64,000 bases of DNA from Opitutales bacterium (GTDB lineage: Bacteria; Verrucomicrobiota; Verrucomicrobiia; Opitutales; JABSRG01). This document shows, in pieces, positions 47,952-57,019 of this stretch (within the stretch, counting starts at the first letter, position 1; every line of letters begins with the position of its first letter). Location of the stretch: positions 1-64,000 of the forward strand of contig JABSRG010000009.1 of assembly GCA_013215165.1 (NCBI GenBank), written 5' to 3'. A program made the translations under genes and the position numbers. A model generated the notes under the pieces. That model ran no database searches. It was not told the origin of the DNA and was given only the letters and a program-made list of their open reading frames with translations.

Positions 47952-48560
47952 TTAGCGGCTGTAGAACTCAACAATCAACTGAACATTGATGCCGGTCTCC
48001 AACTCTTCAGGGCTGGGCATACGTGTGACTTGACCTTTGATCTGGTCAGGAAGCACGGATAACCACGATGGGGGTGTGCGGAAAGCCGCATCTTCGATAT
48101 TTGCAGTTGCAAGCTGACGGCTTGAACTACGCTCGCGGACAGTGACTTCATCACCAGCTTTTACTTGGTAGCTGGGGATGTCGACCTTGTGCCCGTTAAT
48201 GCAAATATGACCATGGGTAACGAACTGACGCGAGGCACGACGTGTGCGAGCGAAGCCCATACGGTAAATGACGTTGTCGAGGCGAGTTTCGAGAAGGGTC
48301 AAAAAGTTTTCACCGGTAACACCACGAACGCGCTTAGCTTGCTCGAATGTGCGGCGGAATTGCTTCTCTGTCAGCCCATACATGAAACGCAGCTTTTGCT
48401 TTTCATTCAGGCCGAGTGAATACTCACTCATCTTCCGGCGCAGACGGGGTCCGTGCTGACCAGGAAGGAAGGGGCGGCGTTCAAAGGCTTTGTTCGCCGG
48501 AAAGATCGCCATTCCAAAGCGGCGATTCAAGCGTGTAGTAGGTCCTGTATAACGAGACAT
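47952..48560 (-). CDS. rpsD: 30S ribosomal protein S4
   Basis: 202 residues. The start reads MSRYTGPTTRLNRRFGMAIF. The N-terminal domain has no zinc Cys cluster (the Cys-minus form). The S4 RNA-binding domain is LETRLDNVIYRMGFARTRRA followed by RQFVTHGHICINGHKVDIPS. It binds 16S rRNA early in assembly and is a classical autoregulator of its operon. A leader pseudoknot was not identified here. Confidence 0.96.
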   Translation of the reverse strand: MSRYTGPTTRLNRRFGMAIFPANKAFERRPFLPGQHGPRLRRKMSEYSLGLNEKQKLRFMYGLTEKQFRRTFEQAKRVRGVTGENFLTLLETRLDNVIYRMGFARTRRASRQFVTHGHICINGHKVDIPSYQVKAGDEVTVRERSSSRQLATANIEDAAFRTPPSWLSVLPDQIKGQVTRMPSPEELETGINVQLIVEFYSR

Positions 48561-48579
48561 GGAAAAATCGTTTTAGAAA

Positions 48580-49107
48580 TTAGACGCGGCGGCGTTTGGG
48601 AGGGCGGCAGCCATTGTGAGGCACTGGAGTGACATCTGTAATAGCGGTAACAGTGAGACCCAGTGATTGGACAGCACGCACTGCAGAATCACGGCCCATA
48701 CCAGGTCCGTTAACTTTGATCACGACTTCTTTCATGCCGTGAGACAGGGCAACCTTGCCGGCGTCCTGAGTGACCACTTGGGCGGCATAAGCTGTAGACT
48801 TGCGTGATCCGCGAAAGCCCATCTTGCCCGCGCTGGACCAAGAGATTACATTTCCTTTGGAGTCACAGAAAGTCACCTTTGTGTTATTGAAAGTAGCCAA
48901 CACGTTTACGATTCCGTTGATTACATTCTTGCTGCCTTTGGCACGGCGGATCTTGAGATCACCCAAATCTTCTTTGAGAAGATCTTCGGCAGTCTCCTCT
49001 TTTTTGACAGGTGCCTCTTCAGCGGGAACTTCTTCAGTTGCAACTTCCGCTGCAGGAGCTGTCTCTTCTTTTAGCTCTTCTTCCGGTTTTTCGGTTTCGT
49101 CGCTCAT
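48580..49107 (-). CDS. rpsK: 30S ribosomal protein S11 with acidic N-terminal extension
   Basis: 175 residues. The first about 50 residues are Glu/Pro/Ala-rich ([16 protein letters not shown] and so on) and are not part of normal S11, which is about 125-130 residues. The conserved core begins near residue 58 ([20 protein letters not shown]) and contains [20 protein letters not shown] and [13 protein letters not shown], ending [11 protein letters not shown]. The extension is in frame and has no better internal ATG. Confidence 0.95.
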   Translation of the reverse strand: MSDETEKPEEELKEETAPAAEVATEEVPAEEAPVKKEETAEDLLKEDLGDLKIRRAKGSKNVINGIVNVLATFNNTKVTFCDSKGNVISWSSAGKMGFRGSRKSTAYAAQVVTQDAGKVALSHGMKEVVIKVNGPGMGRDSAVRAVQSLGLTVTAITDVTPVPHNGCRPPKRRRV

Positions 49108-49131
49108 TTCGTTTAAATAGGTAAATAGTTA

Positions 49132-49503
49132 CTATTTGCGCACAACACCGACAGTCCGGCGACCACCCTTGCGGGTACGGGCATTCGTTTTGGTACGCTG
49201 TCCGCGGACAGGGAGTCCACGCTGGTGACGCATACCACGATGCGAACGGACAGCCATCAAGCGTTTGATGTTGGATGCCACGTCGCGGCGCAGGTCACCT
49301 TCTACAACAAATCCCTTTTCCAGGATGATGTTAGCAAGCTGGTTTACTTCCTCTTCAGAAAGCTCGCGAGCGCGCTTCTCTGGATCGAAACCAGATTCCT
49401 TCACGACGAGGTCGGCGCGTGTCGGGCCAATACCATATACATAGCGCAAAGCGAATGGGATTTTTTTGTTGGGCGGAATGTCTACTCCGAGTAAGCGTGG
49501 CAT
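49132..49503 (-). CDS. rpsM: 30S ribosomal protein S13
   Basis: 123 residues. MPRLLGVDIPPNKKIPFALR, IYGIG-type helix-hairpin motif (VYGIGPTRADLVVKESGF) and the C-terminal RHQRGLPVRGQRTKTNARTR are all present. It contacts the 50S subunit and the P-site tRNA through its basic tail. It follows map by about 70 bases. No rpmJ or infA was found in the gap, where they often occur. Confidence 0.96.
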   Translation of the reverse strand: MPRLLGVDIPPNKKIPFALRYVYGIGPTRADLVVKESGFDPEKRARELSEEEVNQLANIILEKGFVVEGDLRRDVASNIKRLMAVRSHRGMRHQRGLPVRGQRTKTNARTRKGGRRTVGVVRK

Positions 49504-49572
49504 AAAAAGTCTAGGGCTTTGATTTTACGGAAAAGATTGGAAAATACCTTTTTATCGATCTGAGAAAAGCTT

Positions 49573-50349
49573 TTATTTGTGATTTTTTGGCACAGTTAGA
49601 ATTTCGGGTCCAGATTCAGTAATCAGAACTGTGTGTTCAGAGTGTGCAGCGGAACTGCGGTCCCGCGTAACGGCTGTCCAGCCATCCTCAAGCATATCTA
49701 CTTGAGGGCTGCCCAAAGCAACCATGGGTTCGATCGCGAGAGTCATCCCTGCACGCAACTTTGGACCCGTATTCCGGCGTCCAAAGTTGGGAATCTGTGG
49801 CTCCTCGTGCATCGAGTGCCCGACGCCGTGACCGACAAAGTCACGAATGATTCCGAGTTTCTGGCGATCCAGATACTGCTGTATCGCATATGAAATATCA
49901 CCGACCCGTTTGTTGGGTCGCGCCGCTGCGATACCGGCATCTAGGGCCTTGCGCGTATGCTCAACCAAGTAAGCATCCTCTTCAGATCGCGGCTGACCGA
50001 CAATGATCGTACGGGCGTTGTCGCCGACCCAACCTTCGTGCAAGCAGCAGACGTCCAGAGTGATCACGTCTCCCTCCTCGAGCGTCTTTTCGATTCTCCC
50101 GATTCCATGAACAATCTCTTCATTCACGGAAATACAGGTATGTGCTGGGAAAATCTTTGAACCGTTCTTGTAGTTATAGCAGGCGCTCGCGCAGCCTTGC
50201 TCCTGCATCAACTTTTTCCCTAACTGGTCCAAATCATATGTCGTAACACCCACGTCAGTAGCCTGGACCATCTCATCCAATACGGTAGCGGCCATTTGGC
50301 ACACTGTCCGCATCTGCGAGATTTCACTGTCTGACTTTATTGGAATCAT
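49573..50349 (-). CDS. map: Type I methionine aminopeptidase
   Basis: 258 residues, short form without zinc-finger extension. The metal ligands are in VITLDVCCLHEGWVGDNART (two Asp), HGVGHSMHEEPQIPNFG (His), MTLAIEPM (Glu) and SAAHSEHTVLIT (Glu). It removes the initiator methionine from nascent proteins, and its place between secY and rpsM is typical. The adenylate kinase gene often found beside it is absent. Confidence 0.96.
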   Translation of the reverse strand: MIPIKSDSEISQMRTVCQMAATVLDEMVQATDVGVTTYDLDQLGKKLMQEQGCASACYNYKNGSKIFPAHTCISVNEEIVHGIGRIEKTLEEGDVITLDVCCLHEGWVGDNARTIIVGQPRSEEDAYLVEHTRKALDAGIAAARPNKRVGDISYAIQQYLDRQKLGIIRDFVGHGVGHSMHEEPQIPNFGRRNTGPKLRAGMTLAIEPMVALGSPQVDMLEDGWTAVTRDRSSAAHSEHTVLITESGPEILTVPKNHK

Positions 50350-50447
50350 AAATGGGTTAGGACTTATCTGATAGAACAGATGCGGAGTGATGGGCTCTCC
50401 TCCGCCGAAGCGATATCACGAAGCCGCGAAATGTTGATAAAAAGGAC

Positions 50448-51956
50448 TCAGTTAAAAATGGCTGATACGAGACCGATTACAAACAGACCACCAGCGACGT
50501 AAAAGAAGGGACGCCACAGTTTCCAAGACTCGCGCAGATCGGTGGTATCCATAAGCTGCTTGTTGCGTGTCGAGGTCTTAGCTTTACCCTTACTTTTCTT
50601 GAGAAAACCGTCGTAGTGGCGCTGTAATAGATAGGTTTCTATCTGTCGCATGGTATCCAACACCACCCCCACAGTGATCAACATTCCCGTGCCACCAAAG
50701 AAGATGGCCACCGTGAACGGAATATTGAGAAAGTTAAACAACAGATCGGGAAACAGAGCGATCACCATCAGCGAGAAAGCGCCGAAGAAAGTCAGACGGG
50801 TCATCACGAAGTCGAGGAACTTCGCAGTCGGATCCCCAGGACGCACTCCCGGAATATATCCACCGTATTTTTTGAGATCATCCGCGATCTGGATGGGACG
50901 GAACATGATCGACACCCAGAAATAACTGAAAATGAAGATCATCGATCCAAAAATGATGTAATAAGCAGCTTCGCCTTGCCCGATCCATGATGCCGCGCGA
51001 TTGAAGAAGCTGATGCCTGTTGCACCGCCCAAAGAATTCAAAATCTGGGCCGGAAACATGAGCAGCGCCGAGGCGAAGATCACCGGCATTACACCTGCAT
51101 AATTTACTTTAAGCGGTAAGAACGAGCTTTGATCGCCATAGACTTTCCGTCCGACGATCCGCTTCGCATACTGCACAGGGATTTTGCGTTGTGCCTGAGT
51201 GATCGCGACAAGCGACGCTGTTACCACAAGGAGAAGCAGGGCCAAGAGCACACCGATTGGCAGATTTAGACGCGTCACGCCTTCCACACCGGCAGGCACA
51301 TTAAACATGCCGTAAAGCGTCGCTACCGCCCGCGGCAGATCTGCGAGGATACCGACAGTGATAAGCAGTGAGACTCCATTTCCTACACCAGACTGAGTGA
51401 TCTGCTCACCCAACCACACCATAATCATGGTGCCGGTGGTCAGAAATAAGGTAGCGGTCAGCGCGAACCAGAACAATGGCATCTGGACGATTTCGCCATT
51501 CGCTGCGATGGAGTAGCCCGGGATGATGGCACCAGGGTTGAGCGCCAAAGCAAAGACCAGCAGGAGACCCTGGATTAAACAAATCCCAAGAGTCAGGTAA
51601 CGCGTGTAGCTGTTGAGTTTCTCACGTCCCACATCCCCCTCTTGTTGCAAACGAGAGATAGCAGGGAAAACCGCCCCCAGCAACTGCATGATGATCGAGG
51701 CACTAATATAAGGCATAATGCCTAAACCAAAAATCGCCCCATTCAGCAGCGCGCCCCCAGTAAACATGTTGAACATGCCGACCACGCCTCCACTGGCATC
51801 CGTAGCCGAATCGAAATAATCTTTGATCAGCTGAGGGTTGATTCCAGGCAGTGGAATGTTGGCACCGATCCGCGCGACAAAAAGCAGTGAGATCGTAAGC
51901 ACCAGGCGCTTACGAAGCTCAGGGATCTTAAAACTGTTGGTGAAAGCAGAGAACAT
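50448..51956 (-). CDS. secY: Preprotein translocase subunit SecY
   Basis: 502 residues and about ten membrane spans. LLFVARIGANIPLPGINPQL at the N-terminus, SSFLPLKVNYAGVMPVIFAS (cytoplasmic loop region) and GFLKKSKGKAKTSTRN with a final span at the C-terminus. It forms the protein-conducting channel of the inner membrane with SecE and SecG. It is somewhat longer than the E. coli protein (443), with an expanded first periplasmic and a longer C-terminal part. It follows rplO. Confidence 0.95.
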   Translation of the reverse strand: MFSAFTNSFKIPELRKRLVLTISLLFVARIGANIPLPGINPQLIKDYFDSATDASGGVVGMFNMFTGGALLNGAIFGLGIMPYISASIIMQLLGAVFPAISRLQQEGDVGREKLNSYTRYLTLGICLIQGLLLVFALALNPGAIIPGYSIAANGEIVQMPLFWFALTATLFLTTGTMIMVWLGEQITQSGVGNGVSLLITVGILADLPRAVATLYGMFNVPAGVEGVTRLNLPIGVLLALLLLVVTASLVAITQAQRKIPVQYAKRIVGRKVYGDQSSFLPLKVNYAGVMPVIFASALLMFPAQILNSLGGATGISFFNRAASWIGQGEAAYYIIFGSMIFIFSYFWVSIMFRPIQIADDLKKYGGYIPGVRPGDPTAKFLDFVMTRLTFFGAFSLMVIALFPDLLFNFLNIPFTVAIFFGGTGMLITVGVVLDTMRQIETYLLQRHYDGFLKKSKGKAKTSTRNKQLMDTTDLRESWKLWRPFFYVAGGLFVIGLVSAIFN

Positions 51957-52032
51957 GTTGAGAGAGTCCGGGAAAAGAGAAAGCCGGTATTACATGCAAA
52001 CCGGCTGACTCAAGAAAAGCATAGAGGATGAA

Positions 52033-52518
52033 TTATGACTCCGTCTCAGATGAATCAGCTTCTGGAGCGACCTTTGTCTCAATGACAATGGCCTCGCCTC
52101 CAGCAGCTTCGATCAATGCTTTAGCTTTTTTGGAAAACTTGTGAGCACTGATCTTCACCTTGGCAGTAAATTCACCATCACCGAGGATCTTGACGAGATC
52201 ACTGGATGAACGCACCAGTCCTTTGCTCTTGAGAAGCTCAGGAGTAATTTCATCAGCTCCGAAGTCACTCAGATCACGGAGGTTAACGATATCGTAGGTG
52301 GTAGAAAAATTCTTGTTGTTGAATCCGCGGTGAGGAAGACGGCGATAGAGGGGCACGTGTCCACTCTCAAAACCAGGACGTTGGCTGAAACCGGCACGGG
52401 AACGCTGACCCTTGTGGCCGCGGCCACAGGTCTTTCCGCGACCATTACCTTCTCCGCGTCCAACGCGAAGGAGGCGACGATTCGCACCATCAGAAGATTT
52501 GATTGAATGAAGTCTCAT
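52033..52518 (-). CDS. rplO: 50S ribosomal protein L15
   Basis: 161 residues. The basic N-terminus has NRRLLRVGRGEGNGRGKTCG and GHKGQRSRAGFSQRPGFE-type glycine-rich segments. The C-terminus ends with an acidic extension (APEADSSETES). It starts 14 bases after the rpsE stop. Many bacteria have rpmD (L30) between them; here there is no room for it. Confidence 0.95.
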   Translation of the reverse strand: MRLHSIKSSDGANRRLLRVGRGEGNGRGKTCGRGHKGQRSRAGFSQRPGFESGHVPLYRRLPHRGFNNKNFSTTYDIVNLRDLSDFGADEITPELLKSKGLVRSSSDLVKILGDGEFTAKVKISAHKFSKKAKALIEAAGGEAIVIETKVAPEADSSETES

Positions 52519-52532
52519 GTCGATTAGCTGGG

Positions 52533-53105
52533 TTATGCCTCGGCAGTTGCGGCGCGCAATTCTTTGATCTGTCCAGCTGTGCGGAGCTGACGGAGACCTG
52601 CAAGCGTTGCGTTTACAACGGCCAAGTGGTTATTCGAGCCCAAGCTCTTAGAAAGCACATTTTTGATGCCAACGGCTTCGAGCGCTGCGCGCACACCACC
52701 ACCGGCGATGATGCCCGTTCCCTCTGATGCCGGGCGTAGCAATACCTTACCGCCATCCGCTTCGCCCAAAACTGGGTGTGGGATGGTCTCTCCTTCGAAA
52801 CTGATGTGCTCCATCTGGCGATGTGCAGACTCGGTTCCTTTGCGGACAGCCTCGGGTACTTCCTTGGCCTTACCATATCCGACTCCGATACGACCTTTGC
52901 CATCTCCGGAAACCACGAGCGCGGAGAATGAGAAGCGACGACCTCCCTTCACGACCTTCGCACAGCGGTTAATAAATACTACCTTGTCGACGAACTCAGG
53001 TGGCTCTTGCTCACCTTGGTCACGATTACGACGATCGTCGTTACGGCGGCCACCGCGGTTGTCACGTCCGCCCCGATTTTGATTGTTGGGTCTATCGTTA
53101 CTCAT
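52533..53105 (-). CDS. rpsE: 30S ribosomal protein S5 with Arg/Asn/Gly-rich N-terminus
   Basis: 190 residues. The first 30-35 are low-complexity and rich in Arg, Asn, Gly and Asp (NNQNRGGRDNRGGRRNDDRR), unlike standard S5. The core begins about residue 38 (EFVDKVVFINRCAKVVKGGR) and includes FSFSALVVSGDGKGRIGVGY and GGGVRAALEAVGIKNVLSKS. It functions in translational fidelity. It follows rplR by seven bases. Confidence 0.95.
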   Translation of the reverse strand: MSNDRPNNQNRGGRDNRGGRRNDDRRNRDQGEQEPPEFVDKVVFINRCAKVVKGGRRFSFSALVVSGDGKGRIGVGYGKAKEVPEAVRKGTESAHRQMEHISFEGETIPHPVLGEADGGKVLLRPASEGTGIIAGGGVRAALEAVGIKNVLSKSLGSNNHLAVVNATLAGLRQLRTAGQIKELRAATAEA

Positions 53106-53112
53106 GGGCGGA

Positions 53113-53463
53113 TTAGAATTTTAGGCCACCTGCGCGGGCAGCGTCAGCAAATGCTTTGATCATTCCGTGGTAGCGGCGTCCTGCGCGGTCAAAGACCACA
53201 GACTCGATACCGTTTTCTTTTGCAATTTCAGCGATCTTCGCACCGAGCACCTCAGCACCTGCGACGTTGCACTTCACGTCGTCCATCTTGATTGAGCTGA
53301 CTGCAGCTTTGGTGACCGCAGCATCGTCATCAATGCACTGAGCATGGATGTTCTTGTTCGTGCAGCACACAGTGAGACGTGGCCGTTCAGCCGTGCCTTT
53401 AATTTTTCTGCGGATGCGCCAGCGGCGCTTTTGGGCTAAAGTTTTTTTCTTTTCGAGTTTCAT
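53113..53463 (-). CDS. rplR: 50S ribosomal protein L18
   Basis: 116 residues. Motifs include RRWRIRRKIKGTAERPRLTV, the middle TNKNIHAQCIDDDAAVT and the C-terminal FDRAGRRYHGMIKAFADAAR. It binds 5S rRNA. It lies between rplF and rpsE in the normal spc order. Confidence 0.95.
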   Translation of the reverse strand: MKLEKKKTLAQKRRWRIRRKIKGTAERPRLTVCCTNKNIHAQCIDDDAAVTKAAVSSIKMDDVKCNVAGAEVLGAKIAEIAKENGIESVVFDRAGRRYHGMIKAFADAARAGGLKF

Positions 53464-53485
53464 ATCTCTACGGGTTCAAGCTGCG

Positions 53486-54025
53486 TTAGGCAGTCTTCTT
53501 ACCTTCCTTGCGGCGGACGTATTCGCCCTTGATGCGGACACCCTTACCCTTGTAAGGCTCTGCGGGATAAAATGAACGGATCGAGGCAGCTACCTGACCG
53601 ACCATCTGCTTGTTAACTCCCTCTACCTTAAGAGCGGTGCCACCATTGACAGTCACCTTCACTCCTTCGGGGATCTTATAATGAATGATATGGGAATAGC
53701 CTAGAGCTAGATCGAGTTGAGAGGTGCCTTTCAAATCAGCGCGAAAACCGACACCTTGAATCTCAAGCTCCTTTTCGTAGCCGCTGACGACTCCGATGAC
53801 CATACCATTGATGATAGAACGCACAGTGCCATAGAGCGCATTCGCCAGGCGACTATCCGAGGCAGGCTTCACCACTACGGTGTTATCCACCAGCTCGATG
53901 GATACAGCCTTGTCGAAAGACTGTTCAATTTTTCCCTTAGGTCCCTCAACGAAGACGGTCTGGCCGCTCACTTTTACAGTTACCTTCTCGTCAATTTCGA
54001 TGGGAAGTTTTCCAATTCTGCTCAT
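53486..54025 (-). CDS. rplF: 50S ribosomal protein L6
   Basis: 179 residues from the ATG at 54025 (MSRIGKLPIEIDEKVTVKVS). The frame is open to 54094, but that would overlap rpsH and is not like the family. It contains GKIEQSFDKAVS and the C-terminal KGKGVRIKGEYVRRKEGKKT. Ten bases separate it from the rpsH stop. It stabilises the GTPase-associated region of the 50S subunit. Confidence 0.95.
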   Translation of the reverse strand: MSRIGKLPIEIDEKVTVKVSGQTVFVEGPKGKIEQSFDKAVSIELVDNTVVVKPASDSRLANALYGTVRSIINGMVIGVVSGYEKELEIQGVGFRADLKGTSQLDLALGYSHIIHYKIPEGVKVTVNGGTALKVEGVNKQMVGQVAASIRSFYPAEPYKGKGVRIKGEYVRRKEGKKTA

Positions 54026-54035
54026 AGGTGCCTCC

Positions 54036-54434
54036 TTACCATACGTTGCAGATGAGCTCACCGCCGACTTTGTTGCGACGGGCTTCACGTGCACGCATGA
54101 TGCCTTTTGATGTGGTTAGGATTGCAATGCCGAGGCCTCCGAGCACGCGAGGGATTTCGCGGTAGCTGCAATAGACGCGACGGCCGGGAGTAGACACACG
54201 TGAGATTCCCGCGAGTGCGGGCGTGTCTTTGACATACTTGAGCGTGACGGTGATGAACTTCCGCCCCTTCTCGTCGGTCGACACCTCATAATCAGAGATG
54301 TAGCCTTCGTCTTTAAGAATCGAAGCAATACCTTCCCGAATTTTGGAAAAGTAAGTCGTGCAGGATTCTTTGCGAGCAGCAGACCCGTTGCGAAGTATAG
54401 TGAGAAAATCGCCAATGGTATCGTGAACAGCCAT
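54036..54434 (-). CDS. rpsH: 30S ribosomal protein S8
   Basis: 132 residues. MAVHDTIGDFLTILRNGSAA at the N-terminus and RVSTPGRRVYCSYREIPRVL, LGIAILTTSKGIMRAREARR at the C-terminus. It binds the central domain of 16S rRNA and is the classical repressor of the spc operon. The target hairpin near rplE was not verified. Confidence 0.95.
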   Translation of the reverse strand: MAVHDTIGDFLTILRNGSAARKESCTTYFSKIREGIASILKDEGYISDYEVSTDEKGRKFITVTLKYVKDTPALAGISRVSTPGRRVYCSYREIPRVLGGLGIAILTTSKGIMRAREARRNKVGGELICNVW

Positions 54435-54470
54435 AACTAGATGATGAGTAAAAATTTCTCCCTTAATGGA

Positions 54471-54776
54471 TTACCAAGAAGAACGGGTAACACCGGGGAG
54501 GCGGCCTTGTGAGGCAAGTTCGCGGAAAGTGATTCGGGAGAGTCCGAATTTTCCAATGTAAGAGCGAGGACGTCCGGTAACGGAACAACGGTTACGCACT
54601 CGGATCGGTGAGGAGTTGCGAGGCAACTTGGCTAGACGGCGCTGAGCATCAAAGAACTCTTCGTCGGTTGCGTCTGGGTTTGCGATAGTTGCCTTATACT
54701 TTGCACGTTTTTCGGCAAACTTGTCGCACATTTCGATGCGCTTTTTATTACGAGCGATTGCAGATTTCTTAGCCAT
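54471..54776 (-). CDS. rpsN: 30S ribosomal protein S14 (long, zinc-free form)
   Basis: 101 residues. AKKSAIARNKKRIEMCDKFA, LAKLPRNSSPIRVRNRCSVT and GRPRSYIGKFGLSRITFREL. The paired Cys motifs of the short zinc-binding form are absent. It lies between rplE and rpsH as usual. Confidence 0.95.
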   Translation of the reverse strand: MAKKSAIARNKKRIEMCDKFAEKRAKYKATIANPDATDEEFFDAQRRLAKLPRNSSPIRVRNRCSVTGRPRSYIGKFGLSRITFRELASQGRLPGVTRSSW

Positions 54777-54781
54777 GTTAT

Positions 54782-55354
54782 CTATGCAGCCTCTTCACTG
54801 TTTTCGTTAGATTGTTTGCGGAAGGGCATTCCAAAACGCTTGAGCAGTTCGAAACCCTCTGCGTCGGTTTTGGCCGATGTCACAATAGTGACGTCAAAAC
54901 CAAATGTGCGCTTGGCGCCATCGACATTGATTTCGGGAAAGATCGTGTGATCTTTGACGCCGAAGGTATAGTTGCCACTGCCATCGAGTTTGTGACTCAC
55001 TCCGCGGAAGTCGCGGATACTCGGCAAAGCCAGGTTGATAAATTTGTAGAGAAATTCATACATCCGGTTGCCACGCAGGGTAACCTTACAACCGATGGGC
55101 ATACCCTCGCGGAGTTTGAAGTTCGAGATGCTGAGGCGTGCTTTAGTGACAACCGGCTTTTGACAGGTGATGACACCGATGTCTCGCACGATGTCCTGAA
55201 GCACAGCCTTCTCGTCAGTAGCTTTTACACCTGAGTTGATCACGATCTTCTCGATGCTGGGCACTTCATGTACGTTACCATAACCTTGGGCTTCTTTGAG
55301 CTCCTTGGCGATGGTATCGCGGTATGCTTTTTTTAATGTGGGTTCGTTGCTCAT
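54782..55354 (-). CDS. rplE: 50S ribosomal protein L5
   Basis: 190 residues. KAYRDTIAKELKEAQGYGNV, VPSIEKIVINSGVKATDEKA, GMPIGCKVTLRGNRMYEFLY and YTFGVKDHTIFPEINVD are family segments. It binds 5S rRNA and the P-site tRNA. The stop is five bases before rpsN. Confidence 0.95.
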   Translation of the reverse strand: MSNEPTLKKAYRDTIAKELKEAQGYGNVHEVPSIEKIVINSGVKATDEKAVLQDIVRDIGVITCQKPVVTKARLSISNFKLREGMPIGCKVTLRGNRMYEFLYKFINLALPSIRDFRGVSHKLDGSGNYTFGVKDHTIFPEINVDGAKRTFGFDVTIVTSAKTDAEGFELLKRFGMPFRKQSNENSEEAA

Positions 55355-55404
55355 ATCTTTTTGACCGGATTTCCGAACCGGCCAGCTGAGTATTTAATAA
55401 TGCG

Positions 55405-55662
55405 TTAGGAAGCGCTCTTAGCATCAAATCGTGATGCGAGCATGATGTTACTAAAGTGGACAGATCCTTCGGACTCGATGATGCCAGTATCCTCGGCATT
55501 GGGATCCTGAGGGTTCTGTTTGACGTGTTTTTTGATCATGTTGACACCTTCAACAATGACGCGGTTCTTCTTTGGCAGAAAATTGAGTATCTTCCCTCTT
55601 TTGCCTTTGTGGGAACCAGAGATTACAACGACTTCGTCGCCCTTCTTAATCTTTGCAGCCAT
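55405..55662 (-). CDS. rplX: 50S ribosomal protein L24
   Basis: 85 residues, short for L24 (about 103-105). The KOW motif is intact (IKKGDEVVVISGSHKGKRGK), followed by VEGVNMIKKHVKQNPQDPNA. The C-terminal zinc-free half is trimmed (ends RFDAKSAS). It initiates 50S assembly. Confidence 0.93.
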   Translation of the reverse strand: MAAKIKKGDEVVVISGSHKGKRGKILNFLPKKNRVIVEGVNMIKKHVKQNPQDPNAEDTGIIESEGSVHFSNIMLASRFDAKSAS

Positions 55663-55664
55663 GA

Positions 55665-56027
55665 CTATAATACCTCCGGTGCGAGTGAGATGACCTTCAT
55701 ATACTTCGCACGCAACTCACGTGCTACAGGTCCGAAAATGCGAGTTCCCTTGGGGTTTCCTTCATTGTTTACAACCACTACCGCATTATCATCGAAGCGT
55801 AGGTAACTTCCATCGGCTCGACGGATCGGTGCCTTGGTCCGAACAACCACGCAGCGTACGACTTCGCCCTTCTTCACAGAGGCGTTGGTGCTACTCTCCT
55901 TGATATTGCAGACAATAATGTCGCCCACAGATGCGTGGCGCTTGGGTTGTCCGAGACGTCGAATCATCATAGCCTTTTTGGCTCCGGTGTTGTCCGCCAC
56001 CTCGAGTCGGGTGTTCATTTGAATCAT
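55665..56027 (-). CDS. rplN: 50S ribosomal protein L14
   Basis: 120 residues. [20 protein letters not shown] at the start, [20 protein letters not shown] and [20 protein letters not shown] at the end. It stops two bases before rplX. It forms an intersubunit bridge. Confidence 0.96.
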   Translation of the reverse strand: MIQMNTRLEVADNTGAKKAMMIRRLGQPKRHASVGDIIVCNIKESSTNASVKKGEVVRCVVVRTKAPIRRADGSYLRFDDNAVVVVNNEGNPKGTRIFGPVARELRAKYMKVISLAPEVL

Positions 56028-56052
56028 ATCTATGCCTCCCTGAGTATAAGGA

Positions 56053-56331
56053 TTAACCTACGATCGGTGCTGCTTCTACGATCCGGACCAAACGCCAGCG
56101 CTTGAGCTTGCTCATCGGGCGGGTCTCCATGATCTCGACCTTATCCCCTACCTTGGACTCGCACTTTTCATCGTGTGCGTGCACCACGGTCTTGCGCTTG
56201 ATTTCTTTTTTGTAAAGCGGATGCGGGATCTTGTATTCGTAGGCAACCTTTACTGTCTTGTTGCCAGAAACGCTGACGACCATGCCAATGAGGTCCTTGC
56301 GTGAATTTCTATCTGAGTTGTTTTGTGACAT
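56053..56331 (-). CDS. rpsQ: 30S ribosomal protein S17
   Basis: 92 residues. [40 protein letters not shown] and [20 protein letters not shown] are the OB-fold signature blocks of S17. It lies between rpmC and rplN. Confidence 0.95.
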   Translation of the reverse strand: MSQNNSDRNSRKDLIGMVVSVSGNKTVKVAYEYKIPHPLYKKEIKRKTVVHAHDEKCESKVGDKVEIMETRPMSKLKRWRLVRIVEAAPIVG

Positions 56332-56343
56332 GGTGTATCAAAG

Positions 56344-56550
56344 TTAGGAAGCTACCGCCTCAGCCTTTTTCTTTTCGTCGATGATGGTGAGCATGCGCGC
56401 GATGTCGCGGCGGAAGTCCCGAAGGAGGTGGGTTTGTTCGACTGTGCCCACTTGCTTCTTCATACGTAGCAATGTGAGTTCGTCGCGGGTTTCCCGAACC
56501 TTCTTTTCGATTTCGGGAATGGAAAGAGCACGAATATCTTCAGATTTCAT
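56344..56550 (-). CDS. rpmC: 50S ribosomal protein L29
   Basis: 68 residues from the ATG at 56550 (MKSEDIRALSIPEIEKKVRE). The frame runs on to 56610 but overlaps rplP. The C-terminus is TLLRMKKQVGTVEQTHLLRD followed by RRDIARMLTI, the two-helix hairpin near the exit tunnel. Confidence 0.94.
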   Translation of the reverse strand: MKSEDIRALSIPEIEKKVRETRDELTLLRMKKQVGTVEQTHLLRDFRRDIARMLTIIDEKKKAEAVAS

Positions 56551-56573
56551 AGGATCGCTTGCTGAGAGATGGA

Positions 56574-56996
56574 TCAGGTTGCAATTTCGCCGCGTTCGAT
56601 GAAGCGGCACTTAAAGGGGAGTTTACCGTCGGCGAGACGTAAGCCCTCACGAGCAGCAGCGATAGGTGCACCTGCTACCTCGAAAAGTACCATACCGGGC
56701 TTCACTTCGACACACCAGAACTCGACACCACCCTTACCTTTACCCTGACGGGTTTCAGCTGGCTTCTTTGTGACGGGCTTGTGTGGGAAAACGCGGATCC
56801 AGATTTTCCCCTTCCGCTTGAGGTGACGATTGATGGAAATACGCGCTGCTTCGAGCTGACGCGCAGTCAACTTTCCGCGACCCATGGCCTGGATTCCGAA
56901 ATCACCGAAGGCCAGTGTGTTGCCGCGCGTTGCGTTACCGCGGTTGCGGCCTTTTTGGACCTTACGGAACTTGGTGCGTGATGGAAGAAGTGGCAT
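56574..56996 (-). CDS. rplP: 50S ribosomal protein L16
   Basis: 140 residues. [60 protein letters not shown] and GMVLFEVAG mark L16. It organises the A-site finger region of the 50S subunit. Confidence 0.96.
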   Translation of the reverse strand: MPLLPSRTKFRKVQKGRNRGNATRGNTLAFGDFGIQAMGRGKLTARQLEAARISINRHLKRKGKIWIRVFPHKPVTKKPAETRQGKGKGGVEFWCVEVKPGMVLFEVAGAPIAAAREGLRLADGKLPFKCRFIERGEIAT

Positions 56997-57019
56997 TGTA
57001 AATTACCTCCTGAGGGAAA

